In this document: in pieces, positions 8,229 to 17,957 of the stretch | Layout of the letters: the number at the start of each line of letters is the position of its first letter | Numbering within the stretch: the stretch's first letter is position 1 | Source: Synechococcus sp. CBW1107 | Lineage (GTDB): Bacteria > Cyanobacteriota > Cyanobacteriia > PCC-6307 > Cyanobiaceae | Assembly: GCF_015841355.1 (NCBI RefSeq) | Contig: NZ_CP064908.1 | Span: forward strand, 310,001-374,000 | Direction: 5' to 3' | DNA: 64,000 bases | Translations under genes and position numbers: made by a program | Notes under the pieces: generated by a model | Seen by the model: the letters and a program-made list of their open reading frames with translations, nothing else | What the model was told of the DNA's origin: nothing | Database searches by the model: none

Positions 8229-8533
8229 GCGGAAGTCAGCCACGCCTGCCGCCCCACTGGACCGCACAGACCGCCAGCCTCTGTGAGAGCGGTGGTCATC
8301 GTCATTTCCGCCTGCTGGGACTGCGGGGGCACGGCCGTGGGCGGGCGATCGAGCTCTCGGCCCTGCTGGATCCATCGTTTCGGCTGGTGGTGCCGTTGCA
8401 GCGGCTGCGCGACCGCCGGCACTGGCTTCCGGGCTGGCAGAGGCTGCCACCATCCGAGCCTGAGCCGGAGACGATCCCGGACAGCGGCCAGGGAAGATGG
8501 GACACGCCCCAGCGCCAGTCCCCCGTCGCCGCC
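8225..8533 (+). CDS. Trp-rich TIGR02450-type domain, in frame with hisA
   Basis: This stretch begins at a GTG overlapping the upstream stop and encodes about 103 residues with the hallmarks of the cyanobacterial TIGR02450 Trp-rich family: HWTAQTASL, GGHRHFRLLG, IELSALLD, FRLVVPLQ and RHWLPGWQRLP. Family members are normally free-standing proteins of about 70-90 residues. Here there is no stop before the HisA methionine at 8534, so the frame runs on through hisA to 9295. It is therefore either the N-terminal part of a fusion or a separate start whose product continues into HisA. The family's function is not known to me. Confidence 0.6.
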
Positions 8534-9295
8534 ATGCAGATCATCCCGGCCATCGACCTGCTCGACGGGCAGTGCGTGCGCCTGCACCAGGGCGATTACG
8601 ACCGGGTCACCCGCTTCAGCGACGATCCGGTGGCCCAGGCCCTCTCCTGGCAGGAGCAGGGGGCCGAACGGCTGCATCTGGTCGACCTCGACGGGGCCCG
8701 CAGCGGTCAGCCCATCAACGATGCCGTGGTGCGTGCCATCACCGCCTCCCTGACGATCCCCGTGCAGCTGGGGGGCGGCGTGCGCACGGCGGAGCGGGCC
8801 GACGACCTGCTGGCCTGCGGCCTCGATCGGGTCATCCTCGGCACCGTGGCGATCGAGCAGCCGGATCTGGTGCGGCAGCTGGCAGCCCGCCATCCCGGCC
8901 GCATCGTGGTGGGCATCGATGCGCGCAACGGCCTGGTGGCCACCCGCGGCTGGATCGAGGACAGCCGCACCCAGGCCACCGAGCTGGCCGCCAGCTTCGA
9001 GGGCAGCGGCGTGGCGGCGATCATCAGCACCGACATCGCCACCGACGGCACCCTGGCCGGGCCCAACCTGGAGGCCCTGAGGTCCATGGCCGAAGCCACC
9101 TCCCTGCCGGTGATCGCCTCCGGCGGCGTGGGCTCGGTCACCGACCTGCTGGCCCTGCTCAGCCTCGCCCCGCTGGGGGTGGAGGGAGTGATCGTGGGCC
9201 GCGCGCTCTACGACGGCAGTGTCGACCTGGGGGAAGCTCTTCAGGCGGTGGGACCCGCGCGGCTGCAGGACCCCCTGGATGCCTCACTCTGCTGA
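8534..9295 (+). CDS. hisA: Phosphoribosylformimino-5-aminoimidazole carboxamide ribotide isomerase (HisA)
   Basis: HisA catalyses the fourth step of histidine synthesis, an Amadori rearrangement in a TIM barrel. The 253-residue region from ATG 8534 starts with the invariant IIPAIDLLDGQCVRL, which holds the catalytic Asp, followed by QLGGGVR, the second catalytic Asp in ISTDIATDGT and the phosphate-binding SGGVGS. The length is normal for HisA. No clear Shine-Dalgarno sequence precedes 8534, and the frame is open back to GTG 8225 through a Trp-rich domain, so the true N-terminus needs protein data. A strong hairpin follows the stop. Confidence 0.93.
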   Translation: MQIIPAIDLLDGQCVRLHQGDYDRVTRFSDDPVAQALSWQEQGAERLHLVDLDGARSGQPINDAVVRAITASLTIPVQLGGGVRTAERADDLLACGLDRVILGTVAIEQPDLVRQLAARHPGRIVVGIDARNGLVATRGWIEDSRTQATELAASFEGSGVAAIISTDIATDGTLAGPNLEALRSMAEATSLPVIASGGVGSVTDLLALLSLAPLGVEGVIVGRALYDGSVDLGEALQAVGPARLQDPLDASLC

Positions 9296-9311
9296 TCGGA
9301 ACAACTCTCAG

Positions 9312-9344
9312 GGCGGGTTCAAGTCAGCTGCTTGAACCCGCCCC
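9312..9344 (+). terminator. Perfect 13-bp stem-loop after hisA
   Basis: GGGCGGGTTCAAG (9312-9324) is perfectly complementary to CTTGAACCCGCCC (9332-9344) across a seven-base loop. It lies 17 bases after the hisA stop and is followed only by CTT, so it is a hairpin with a weak T tract. A transcription terminator for hisA is the simplest reading. An operator for the downstream Fur-family gene is the alternative. Confidence 0.6.
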
Positions 9345-9382
9345 TTAACATAAGGACTAGTTCCGATCCAGTCGTCGTCTCC

Positions 9383-9913
9383 GTGTCCGTCGCCCTCACC
9401 ACCACTGACGTGCCGGTGAGTTCCGGAGCGACCCAGTCCCCCGGCGGACGTCCAGCTCAGGCGGGCGGCGAGAACGCTCAGCCGGATCAGGCCCCGTCCG
9501 ATCTGCGCGCCACGGTGGCCCAGGCGTTCCGGCGCTGCCGTGACCTGGGCATGCGTCTGAGCCGCCAGCGGCGGATGGTGCTGGAACTGCTCTGGAGTGA
9601 TCGGCGTCACCTCAGCGCCCGCGACATCTTCGAGCGCCTCAATGCCCAGGGCCGCAACATCGGCCACACCTCCGTCTACCAGAACCTCGAGGCCCTGCAG
9701 TCCGCTGGTGTGATCGAGTGCCTCGATCGCGCCAGTGGCCGGCTCTATGGCTACCGCAGCGATCCCCACAGTCACCTCACCTGCCTGCAAAGCGGTGAGA
9801 TCGAGGACCTCGACGTGGTGCTGCCCGAGGAGCTGCTGCAGCAGATCGAGGATCTCACCGGCTACAGCATCGAGTCGTACACCCTCCAGCTCTTCGGCCG
9901 CCGCCGGGCCTGA
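9383..9913 (+). CDS. Fur-family transcriptional regulator
   Basis: The protein has an unstructured N-terminus of about 40 residues, then the winged-helix domain of the Fur superfamily (RLSRQRRMVLELL, HLSARDIFERL, GHTSVYQNLEALQSAGVIE) and a dimerisation domain. The metal-site segment reads DPHSHLTCLQSG: the usual CxxC is reduced to one Cys, and there is no second CxxC at the C-terminus, so the structural zinc site is lost. The GTG at 9383 is chosen because starts further upstream fall inside the hisA hairpin. It could be a PerR-like, Zur-like or orphan member; I cannot decide among them. Confidence 0.8.
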   Translation: MSVALTTTDVPVSSGATQSPGGRPAQAGGENAQPDQAPSDLRATVAQAFRRCRDLGMRLSRQRRMVLELLWSDRRHLSARDIFERLNAQGRNIGHTSVYQNLEALQSAGVIECLDRASGRLYGYRSDPHSHLTCLQSGEIEDLDVVLPEELLQQIEDLTGYSIESYTLQLFGRRRA

Positions 9914-9979
9914 TCCGATTCCAGCCCTGGAGTTTCCTTCACGCGCTCGTTACCTTGAGCCCATGTACCGGACCGGCGC

Positions 9980-11674
9980 GTGACTGAGCCTGCGGGCGCC
10001 CCTGGGGTTGCCGGGACCCCCAGGTGCCAGGTGCTGCTGCTGGCTCCGCCCCTGCTGCGCCAGGGCCTGAGCCGCCTGCTCGCGGATGCGAGCCCGCCCT
10101 GCCGGGTGGCAGGCGAGGCTGGCGACCTCGAGGGCGCCCCACAGCTGGTGATCTGGAGCCTGGAGGCCCCGATCCATCCCGACACCCTGCTGCTGGAGCT
10201 GGAGCGGCTGGACCAGCGCTGGCTGCCGGCCCCCCTGCTCCTGCTGATTCCCGCCCAGCCCGGCTGCAGCAGCGACTGGCTCCTGCAGCTGCCGGCCGCC
10301 GGACTTCTGCAGGACCCCGAGCCCGAAGCCCTGCTGGAGGCCGTGAGCACCCTGCTTCAGGGAGGACGGGTGGTGGCCCTGGACGGGGACGGCGGCACCA
10401 GTGTGACTGCCGGGTCGGGCAGCGCCTGGGGAGCGGGAACGATGGGGCTCGGCCAGTGGCTGCTGATCAGCGGGCTGCAGCAGATCGATCAGGAGCTGGA
10501 ACTCGGCCGCCGGCTGCTGGACCCACCCCCGGCCAATCTGCTGCTGCAGCTGATCCTGGAAGGCCGGCAGCGGGAACTGCGCTCCGCTCGGACCCTGCTG
10601 ATCTGGCTGTGGGGGCCGGTCTCGATGGCCTGGGGAGCCACGGGTCTGCCTCCGGAGCCGAAGAGCCCTGTGCAGGAGCCGCGCCCCCCCAGCGGCGGCA
10701 GCACCGCCATCACCCTGCGGCAGCGCACCGCCGTGGCTGTATGGGAGGCGATCCATCAACGGCTGAGCCAGGCCAGCCAGGGCCCGCTGCTGCGCCAGGG
10801 CAGCGTCGAGCTGTTCGCCCTGGAGGGACTGAGCCAGGAGCGGCGGAGGGATCTGTTCCTGGCCCTGCTGGCTCAGCTGGATCAGCTGTTGCGGCAGCTG
10901 CGCCAGGAGCGCCTGCGCGGCGACGAGCTGCAGGGCCGCTGGCAGACGCTGCAGCCGGAACTGCGCCGACAGGCCCTGCTCCAGATGGCTGGTCCCTACG
11001 TGCAATTGCCTCAGCAGGGGAACCTGCTGCCCGTGGCCGACACCCTCACCAGCCAGGGGAGCTTCGATCTCGACGACCCTGATCTCCCTCCCAGCCAGCC
11101 GATGCTGGCGGCCCTGATCTCCGCCCAGCCCCTGCTGGTGGACGGACGACTGCTGGCCCCGGACGAACCCCAGGCCCTGCTCTATCTCGAGACCCTGGTG
11201 AGCAACTGGGTCATCCGCAGCGCCGAGAGCATCAGCGCCGATGTGCTCGCCTGTTGCGGCGACTGGCCTGAACTGCGCCGCTACCTGCTGGTGAAGGAGC
11301 TGATCGCCACCCGCAGCCTGGAGCGCCTGCGCAACCAGCTCAATGCCCAGCAGCGCTGGAGCGAGTGGTTCGAGAAACCGATCCAGCTCTACGAGAGCCA
11401 GCGGCGGCTCTACCGCCTCGAGGAGGGAGGAACGATCCGCCCGCTGCTGCTCACCGAACCCCGCGACGAGGAACTGCGCCAGCTGGGCTGGCTGCAGCAG
11501 AGCGTCACCCTGGCGCTGGAGGCCCGCGATGCCCTGGCACCGCAACTCCGGGCCCTGCTGCAGCGCGTCGGCGATCTGATCGTTGTGGTGCTCACGCAGG
11601 TGATCGGTCGTGCCATCGGCCTGGTGGGGCGCGGCATCCTTCAGGGGCTCGGGCGAGGCATCAGCAGGCCCTGA
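9980..11674 (+). CDS. DUF3685 / Ycf55-like protein with degenerate receiver domain
   Basis: The 564-residue product starts with a segment like a NarL-type receiver domain: LLLAPPLLRQGLSRLLAD corresponds to the usual VDDHPLFRQGL, and LVIWSLEAP replaces the strand that carries the phosphoacceptor Asp. Both acidic positions are gone, so it is a pseudo-receiver. From about residue 160 the protein matches the cyanobacterial and plastid Ycf55/DUF3685 family, helical and rich in Leu, Gln and Arg, and ends with a hydrophobic stretch (LIVVVLTQVIGRAIGLVG). The start is a GTG. The function of the family is not established. Confidence 0.75.
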   Translation: MTEPAGAPGVAGTPRCQVLLLAPPLLRQGLSRLLADASPPCRVAGEAGDLEGAPQLVIWSLEAPIHPDTLLLELERLDQRWLPAPLLLLIPAQPGCSSDWLLQLPAAGLLQDPEPEALLEAVSTLLQGGRVVALDGDGGTSVTAGSGSAWGAGTMGLGQWLLISGLQQIDQELELGRRLLDPPPANLLLQLILEGRQRELRSARTLLIWLWGPVSMAWGATGLPPEPKSPVQEPRPPSGGSTAITLRQRTAVAVWEAIHQRLSQASQGPLLRQGSVELFALEGLSQERRRDLFLALLAQLDQLLRQLRQERLRGDELQGRWQTLQPELRRQALLQMAGPYVQLPQQGNLLPVADTLTSQGSFDLDDPDLPPSQPMLAALISAQPLLVDGRLLAPDEPQALLYLETLVSNWVIRSAESISADVLACCGDWPELRRYLLVKELIATRSLERLRNQLNAQQRWSEWFEKPIQLYESQRRLYRLEEGGTIRPLLLTEPRDEELRQLGWLQQSVTLALEARDALAPQLRALLQRVGDLIVVVLTQVIGRAIGLVGRGILQGLGRGISRP

Positions 11675-11708
11675 GCGTCACAATGGCCCCAGCCCCTCTG
11701 GTGTTCGG

Positions 11709-12301
11709 TTGCGCCTTCCTGTCCGCCTCGGCTTCCAAGCCGGTCCCCTCTCCGCCCTCAGAGCCTGTCTGCTCAGCCTGATCCTCGGTGCCTGGCTGCT
11801 GCTCGCCCCGGCCTCTCCAGCGGCGGCGGCCCTCACCACCAACAGCTACGACGGCAACATCTATTCGCTCTATGCCGGCAATGGCTCGCTGGTGCCGCCC
11901 CGGAGCACCCTGGCCAAGGCGATGGCCGATCACCGCCCGGTGGTGCTGATCTTCTATCTCGATGACAGCGCCGACAGCAAGCAGTTCGCCCCCGTGGTCT
12001 CGGAGCTGCAGCGGCTGTGGGGCTCGAGGGTCGAGATCATCCCACTCACCACCGATCTGCTCCAGAACCGGCCCGAGGAAGGCGTCAGCGACCCCGCCCA
12101 CTACTGGAAAGGCCTGATTCCCCAGGTCGTGGTGCTCGATCCCGCCGGCCGTGTGGTATTCGACGGCAAGGGGCGGGTGAGCAGCGAAGCCATCAGCGCG
12201 GCCCTGAGCAAGGCCACCGGGCTCAACCCGGCCGGCAGTGCCGAGACCAGCGCCACCCGCAGCTTCAATGAGCTGAACAGCGAAGTTGTCCCCGCAGGCT
12301 G

Positions 12302-12302
<1 letters not shown>
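11709..12302 (+). CDS. Thioredoxin-fold thylakoid protein (photosystem I accumulation factor type)
   Basis: After an N-terminal signal/anchor ([20 protein letters not shown]) the protein carries [20 protein letters not shown] and a thioredoxin-like fold ([18 protein letters not shown]) without a CxxC. This matches a cyanobacterial family annotated as thylakoid membrane photosystem I accumulation factor. The lumen or thylakoid membrane is the likely site. No ATG fits; TTG 11709 is the best start that keeps the signal sequence intact, and it is uncertain. Its stop overlaps the fumC ATG by one base (TGATG), so the two are probably one transcript. Confidence 0.7.
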
Positions 12303-13696
<1,394 letters not shown>

Positions 13697-14316
13697 ACCA
13701 CTGTTGCGGGTCAGGGATCGTCACACTCAAGGAGTGACTGGGCCATCAAGACTGCACCACCACGAAGACCCTGGCTGCCGAGCATCGGTTGATCGATGGC
13801 CAGGAGTTCAGGCGGAGGCCGATTGGGAGAACATCATCAAGGAAGGCAACCGCTCGCCACCCCACGATCTGGACTTCGACCATGGCCCCAGGTGCCACAT
13901 TCCTCTCAGCGGGCCCACCCTCAACAGTGCCTTCACCAACTGCTATTGGCTGCATCACCTGGTGGGGGCATATATTTATTTGACTACAACTCGAAGGACT
14001 AAGCAGAGGGAGAGTCGCACTGCATCTGTACAATTCTCCCCCTACTGGAATTTCTTGATTCAGGGCAGAAGGCATTTACCGTTGAGTTCGGCTTTGAAGC
14101 CAACATGGGGATGCATGTGCTCGACCGGAAGTTGCTGAGACAGCCATTTTGCGGAAGAATGCAAGCAGATATTACCTGATGGCACTATTGAATGTGACGC
14201 CGCTTCCCGACATTGACCCGCGCTGAAGCTGCCTATTCTAAAACTGCAAGAAGCGCTCAATCCAGCATCCGAAATTCGCAGATTGCCGAAAAAGATCATT
14301 ACACCCAATTGCAAAC
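13697..14316. other. Lower-GC region without a recognisable gene
   Basis: These 620 bases contrast with the flanking genes: A+T-rich patches such as gcatatatttatttgac, no coherent codon bias, and only short or unlikely frames on both strands. Frames at 13704-14138 (+) and 13746-14075 (-) translate to sequences I do not recognise. The stretch looks like decayed or foreign DNA between fumC and the broken NYN gene. Confidence 0.5.
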
Positions 14317-14809
14317 GCATTCCACCTGGACGTACTGATCGATGCCGACAACGCTCAGACGCCAGTGATCTGCGAACTGCTGGCGGAGGTGGCCCTGATC
14401 ATCGACGGCATGGATCTGCTGCATGGCGGCCGGGTGAACGGCTTCTGCCTGGTGTCCTCCCACAACGACTTCACACGACTGGCCACCCGCAACCGTGAGG
14501 CGGGGCTGGCGGTCTACGCCTACGGCGTGAAGAAGACGCCCAAACCCTTCGTGGCCGCCTGCGACAAATTCATCTACACAGAGATCCTGCGCAAGGCTCT
14601 TTCTCCTGGGCGCCATTGCTGCAGTGAGCCAGGAGGACGGATGGGCGCCTCTGAGCACTGTGGGCAACCAGCAGATCAAGAACGACCCCTCCTTCGACCC
14701 CCGCAACTTCGGCTTACGCAAGCTGAGCGAACTGGTGAAGGCCCAGACCTACCTGGTGGTGAAGGAAGTGCCGATCGCGGCGGGTACCCAGTTGACCGGC
14801 GACCGCTAA
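14317..14809 (+). pseudogene. NYN (PIN-like nuclease) / OST-HTH protein, broken
   Basis: The remnant begins with FHLDVLIDADNAQTP, the first strand and metal-binding Asp of NYN/LabA-like domains. It then jumps from LLAEVA to LIIDGMDLLHGGR, so about 60 central residues usual in the family are missing. It continues with NGFCLVSSHNDFTRLATR and KTPKPFVAACDKFIYTEIL, which are well conserved. Between about 14588 and 14610 the frame shifts. The other frame then reads QEDGWAPLSTVGNQ and PSFDPRNFGLRKLSELV, typical of the C-terminal OST-HTH (LOTUS) RNA-binding domain, and ends at 14809. No start codon is visible. Confidence 0.8.
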
Positions 14810-14824
14810 AAGTGGAGTAGGTGC

Positions 14825-15478
14825 TTAACTCCCCAGGATATTGATCGCTCGAGCAGCGATCGTTGCGATCGTCACCAGCGAGATCACGCTCTCCAGCATC
14901 ATCAGCCCCATGGCCCGGGCCGTGAGCGGTATGGCACCGGTAGGGCTGAAGGCGGTGGCTGTCGAGAAGCCCAGGAACAGATAGTCGATGAAGGTGGGCC
15001 GCCATTCGGGCGGCACCGAGTCGGGAACCCCCTCCTGCGGGAAGAACCAGTCGGCGCGGGTGGGCAGGCGGTTGAGCCGCGCCTCCGGTCCAGCGCGATC
15101 AACATGCCAGAACGCCAGCGAGAAGCTGACGATGTTGGTGAACCAGATGACAACACCCGAGGCGAGCAGTTCAAGGGCGCTGAGTTCCGCCCCACCGAAC
15201 ACCATCACCTCGACCAGGATCGTCACATTGGCGATAGTCATGAGGATCAGAATCACCACGACCAGCCAGAGGACTGTGCGTTCGATCCGTAACCAGGGAG
15301 CCTGACCGCCCGTCACACCGACGGCGACCATCGGGGTCAACGCTGCCGCCATCAGCAGGACAGACAACCCCACCGGAAAGAGGTGGAAACGGTTGGGGCT
15401 GCCCACCAGCAGAAGCGTCATCACCAGAACCGCCAGACCGGCCGGCCAGCGCGGCTCGATCCGCGGCGATCGGCTCAT
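14825..15478 (-). CDS. Multi-span membrane protein with channel-pore-like C-terminus
   Basis: The 217-residue protein has about five hydrophobic helices (residues 13-31, 33-55, 67-92, 105-126 and 190-212) and a re-entrant-like segment FLGFSTATAFSPT between the last two. That segment recalls the pore loop of two-helix potassium channels, but the GYG selectivity triplet is absent. Its ATG overlaps the stop of the upstream arylsulfatase gene by four bases (ATGA), so both are translated from one message. I do not recognise a named family with certainty; it resembles small cyanobacterial integral membrane proteins of the DUF1345 type. Confidence 0.65.
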   Translation of the reverse strand: MSRSPRIEPRWPAGLAVLVMTLLLVGSPNRFHLFPVGLSVLLMAAALTPMVAVGVTGGQAPWLRIERTVLWLVVVILILMTIANVTILVEVMVFGGAELSALELLASGVVIWFTNIVSFSLAFWHVDRAGPEARLNRLPTRADWFFPQEGVPDSVPPEWRPTFIDYLFLGFSTATAFSPTGAIPLTARAMGLMMLESVISLVTIATIAARAINILGS

Positions 15479-17844
15479 TGCCGCGCCATGGCCAACTGGA
15501 TCGCCACGGCCGGATCGATGCGGTGTTCCAGGCTCTCGGCCACGTCATCGATCGCCAGCTGCACCCCCTTGACCCGGCCATTGAAGGCATTGCCGCGCGG
15601 TCCATAGTCTTCCGACACCGGTGCGCCACTGTCCTCGCCGATGTCGCAACCGTCATCGGCGGAGAAGACCATCGCCAGAGTGGCGCCGATCTGGCCTGCG
15701 CCCACCGTCGTGCCATCGGTGAAGAGCGTGACGGTGCCGCCCTTGCCCAGACCGCCGCCGGCGTAGGAGAACTCCATCCGCACCTGGTGTTCACCAGCAG
15801 GGATGGGCGACTCCCCCTCCACATAGAACCGCTGGAAGCCTCCCCAGTTGTAGCAGTACTTGAGTTTCCCCCCTTTGGCATACAGGCTCCAGCCGCCGAT
15901 GTTGGCGCCTTGGGAGATGATCACCCCCTCGGCACCGTTTTCCGACACAACGATTTCGGCCGTGACCGAGTGGGATTTGTTTTTGATGTTGAGAACGCAA
16001 TTCTCCGACAGGCGGCCCATGCCACCGAACAGCAGTTGCGTCTTGCCCTTGATCAGGATCGGGCGGCCAGCCGTGTCGGGGTTGATCCTCTCGATCAACC
16101 GATCATCGATCGGCAGCACCTTGTAGCGCGTGGCCTCGATCAACCAGAGGCGCTGCAGTTCGTGCAGTTTCTGCGGCATTTCCATGGCAAGATCCTTGGC
16201 CTGGCTCCAGTCTTTACTCGTGTCGTAGAGCTCCCAGACGTCGTCATCAAGGGCAGGCGGAGCAGCCTGCACCCAGGGTGTGGAGTGGTGGGTCACGGCC
16301 GTCCATCCCTTGTGATAGATGCCGCGGTTGCCAAACATCTCGAAATACTGGGTTTCGTGCCGCTCAGCGGCGCCCGGATCATCGAAGGCGTAAAGCATGC
16401 TCACCCCTTCGATCGGATCCTGCTGGATTCCATCGACAGACACGGGTTCCGGCAGGCCGGCCGCCTCCAGGATCGTCGGTGCCACATCAATCAAGTGGGT
16501 GAACTGGGAGCGGATCTCGCCCCTGGCCCTGATGCCCCTTGGCCAGTGGACGACGGTGCCATTGCGCGTGCCTCCGAAGTGGGACGCCACCTGTTTGGTC
16601 CACTGGTAGGGCGTGTTCATCGCGTGGGCCCAGCCCACGGCGTAGTGGTTGTAGGACTCAGGCCCTCCCAGCTTGTCGAGCCGCTCTGTCAGGAACTCAG
16701 GCGTTTCAAGCGCCTGCAGGCCATTAAAATAGCTCATCTCATTGAAACAGCCATTCAAAGAACCCTCGGCAGAGGCACCATTATCGCCGATAATATAATA
16801 AATAAGTGTGTCCTCGAGGATGCCGAGCTTTTCGAGGCCCTCGACAATGCGCCCCACGTGATGATCGGTATACTCCATGAAGCCTGCATAGACCTCCATC
16901 TGGCGGCTCAGCACCGGGCGGAAAGCCTCCGGTATCTCCTCCCAGGCGGGTATCTCGCCATGGCGGTCGGTGAGTTCGCATTCCGGAGGAATCACACCCA
17001 ATTGTTTCTGGCGGGCGATCGTCTGCTCGCGCAGAGCATCCCAGCCTGCATCGAATTGGCCTTTGTATTGATCGGCCCATTCCTTTGGCACGTGGTGCGG
17101 AGCATGGGTGGCGCCAGGCGCGAAATAGGCGAAGAAGGGCTGATCGGGCGTCAGTGCTTTCTGCTGCCCGATCCAGTTCAGGGCCTTGTCGGCCAAGTCC
17201 TCCATGAGGTGGTAGCCCTGCTCAGGTGTCTTGTCAGGCTCCACCGGTGTGGTGCCTTCATACAGCGTTGGGTACCACTGATTGGCTTCACCGCCGACGA
17301 AGCCATAGAAATGATCGAAGCCGCCGCCGCCCGTCGGCCAGGCGTCAAACGGTCCGACGGGACTGGTCTGCCACACCGGTACTTCATGGCACTTGCCGAA
17401 CTGCGCGGTGGCATAGCCATTCAGCCTCAATGTTTTGGCCAGAGGGGCCATGCTGTTGGGCAGAACCGAGCAGTAGCCCGGCGCACCCGTGGCGATCTCG
17501 GTGATTCCGCCCATGCCGGCCGAGTGGTGGTTGCGCCCGGTGAGCAGGGCCTGACGCGAAGGCGAGCACAGAGCGGTGCTGTGGAAGCGGTTGAACTTCA
17601 GACCGCCAGCGGCCAGTTTTTCTGCGGTGGGCGTCTGGCAGGGGCCACCGAAGGCGCTGGCGGAGCCGAACCCGGCATCATCGATGAGAACGATCAGCAC
17701 GTTCGGCGCTCCTTCGGGCGGACGCAACTGCTCGATCGGCGGGAATGAGGTATCGGGATCCTTTGCGTCATAAGTGATCAGACCCGGCCGCGCCGTGTTC
17801 GGCATCGGCAGGTGGGAGCGGTGTTTCCTGGTTTGATTGCTCAT
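15475..17844 (-). CDS. Arylsulfatase (type I, Cys-type)
   Basis: The 789-residue protein is an alkaline-phosphatase-superfamily sulfatase. Metal-binding aspartates are in LIDDAGFG (residues 53-60), and the signature C93-S-P-S-R97 provides the cysteine that is converted to formylglycine, followed by LLTGRNHHSAG. Other conserved parts are GKCHEVP and YIIGDNGAS. The C-terminal part of about 250 residues is a beta-rich extension common in large bacterial arylsulfatases. There is no clear signal peptide. It would release sulfate from organic sulfate esters. A formylglycine-generating enzyme is not in the window. It overlaps the small membrane gene downstream. Confidence 0.9.
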   Translation of the reverse strand: MSNQTRKHRSHLPMPNTARPGLITYDAKDPDTSFPPIEQLRPPEGAPNVLIVLIDDAGFGSASAFGGPCQTPTAEKLAAGGLKFNRFHSTALCSPSRQALLTGRNHHSAGMGGITEIATGAPGYCSVLPNSMAPLAKTLRLNGYATAQFGKCHEVPVWQTSPVGPFDAWPTGGGGFDHFYGFVGGEANQWYPTLYEGTTPVEPDKTPEQGYHLMEDLADKALNWIGQQKALTPDQPFFAYFAPGATHAPHHVPKEWADQYKGQFDAGWDALREQTIARQKQLGVIPPECELTDRHGEIPAWEEIPEAFRPVLSRQMEVYAGFMEYTDHHVGRIVEGLEKLGILEDTLIYYIIGDNGASAEGSLNGCFNEMSYFNGLQALETPEFLTERLDKLGGPESYNHYAVGWAHAMNTPYQWTKQVASHFGGTRNGTVVHWPRGIRARGEIRSQFTHLIDVAPTILEAAGLPEPVSVDGIQQDPIEGVSMLYAFDDPGAAERHETQYFEMFGNRGIYHKGWTAVTHHSTPWVQAAPPALDDDVWELYDTSKDWSQAKDLAMEMPQKLHELQRLWLIEATRYKVLPIDDRLIERINPDTAGRPILIKGKTQLLFGGMGRLSENCVLNIKNKSHSVTAEIVVSENGAEGVIISQGANIGGWSLYAKGGKLKYCYNWGGFQRFYVEGESPIPAGEHQVRMEFSYAGGGLGKGGTVTLFTDGTTVGAGQIGATLAMVFSADDGCDIGEDSGAPVSEDYGPRGNAFNGRVKGVQLAIDDVAESLEHRIDPAVAIQLAMARQ

Positions 17845-17957
17845 GATCCTGTGCCCTTAACGAATGTCAGTGACGCCGGGTGTGGCCCGCCCCGATGCCG
17901 CAAGGCTGTCAACGCCCTGTGGCCTTGAGGTGTCCCCGTGATGAATCGTTGAAGCTG

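Noticed and set aside
13704-14138. 144-codon frame after fumC
   Set aside because: The codon use and composition are unlike the neighbours and the translation matches nothing I know; treated as decayed DNA.
15478-17748. A 756-codon open frame on the plus strand opposite the arylsulfatase
   Set aside because: It mirrors the sulfatase coding strand, has no recognisable motifs and is rich in His, Arg, Gly and Gln, as expected for antisense frames in GC-rich DNA.
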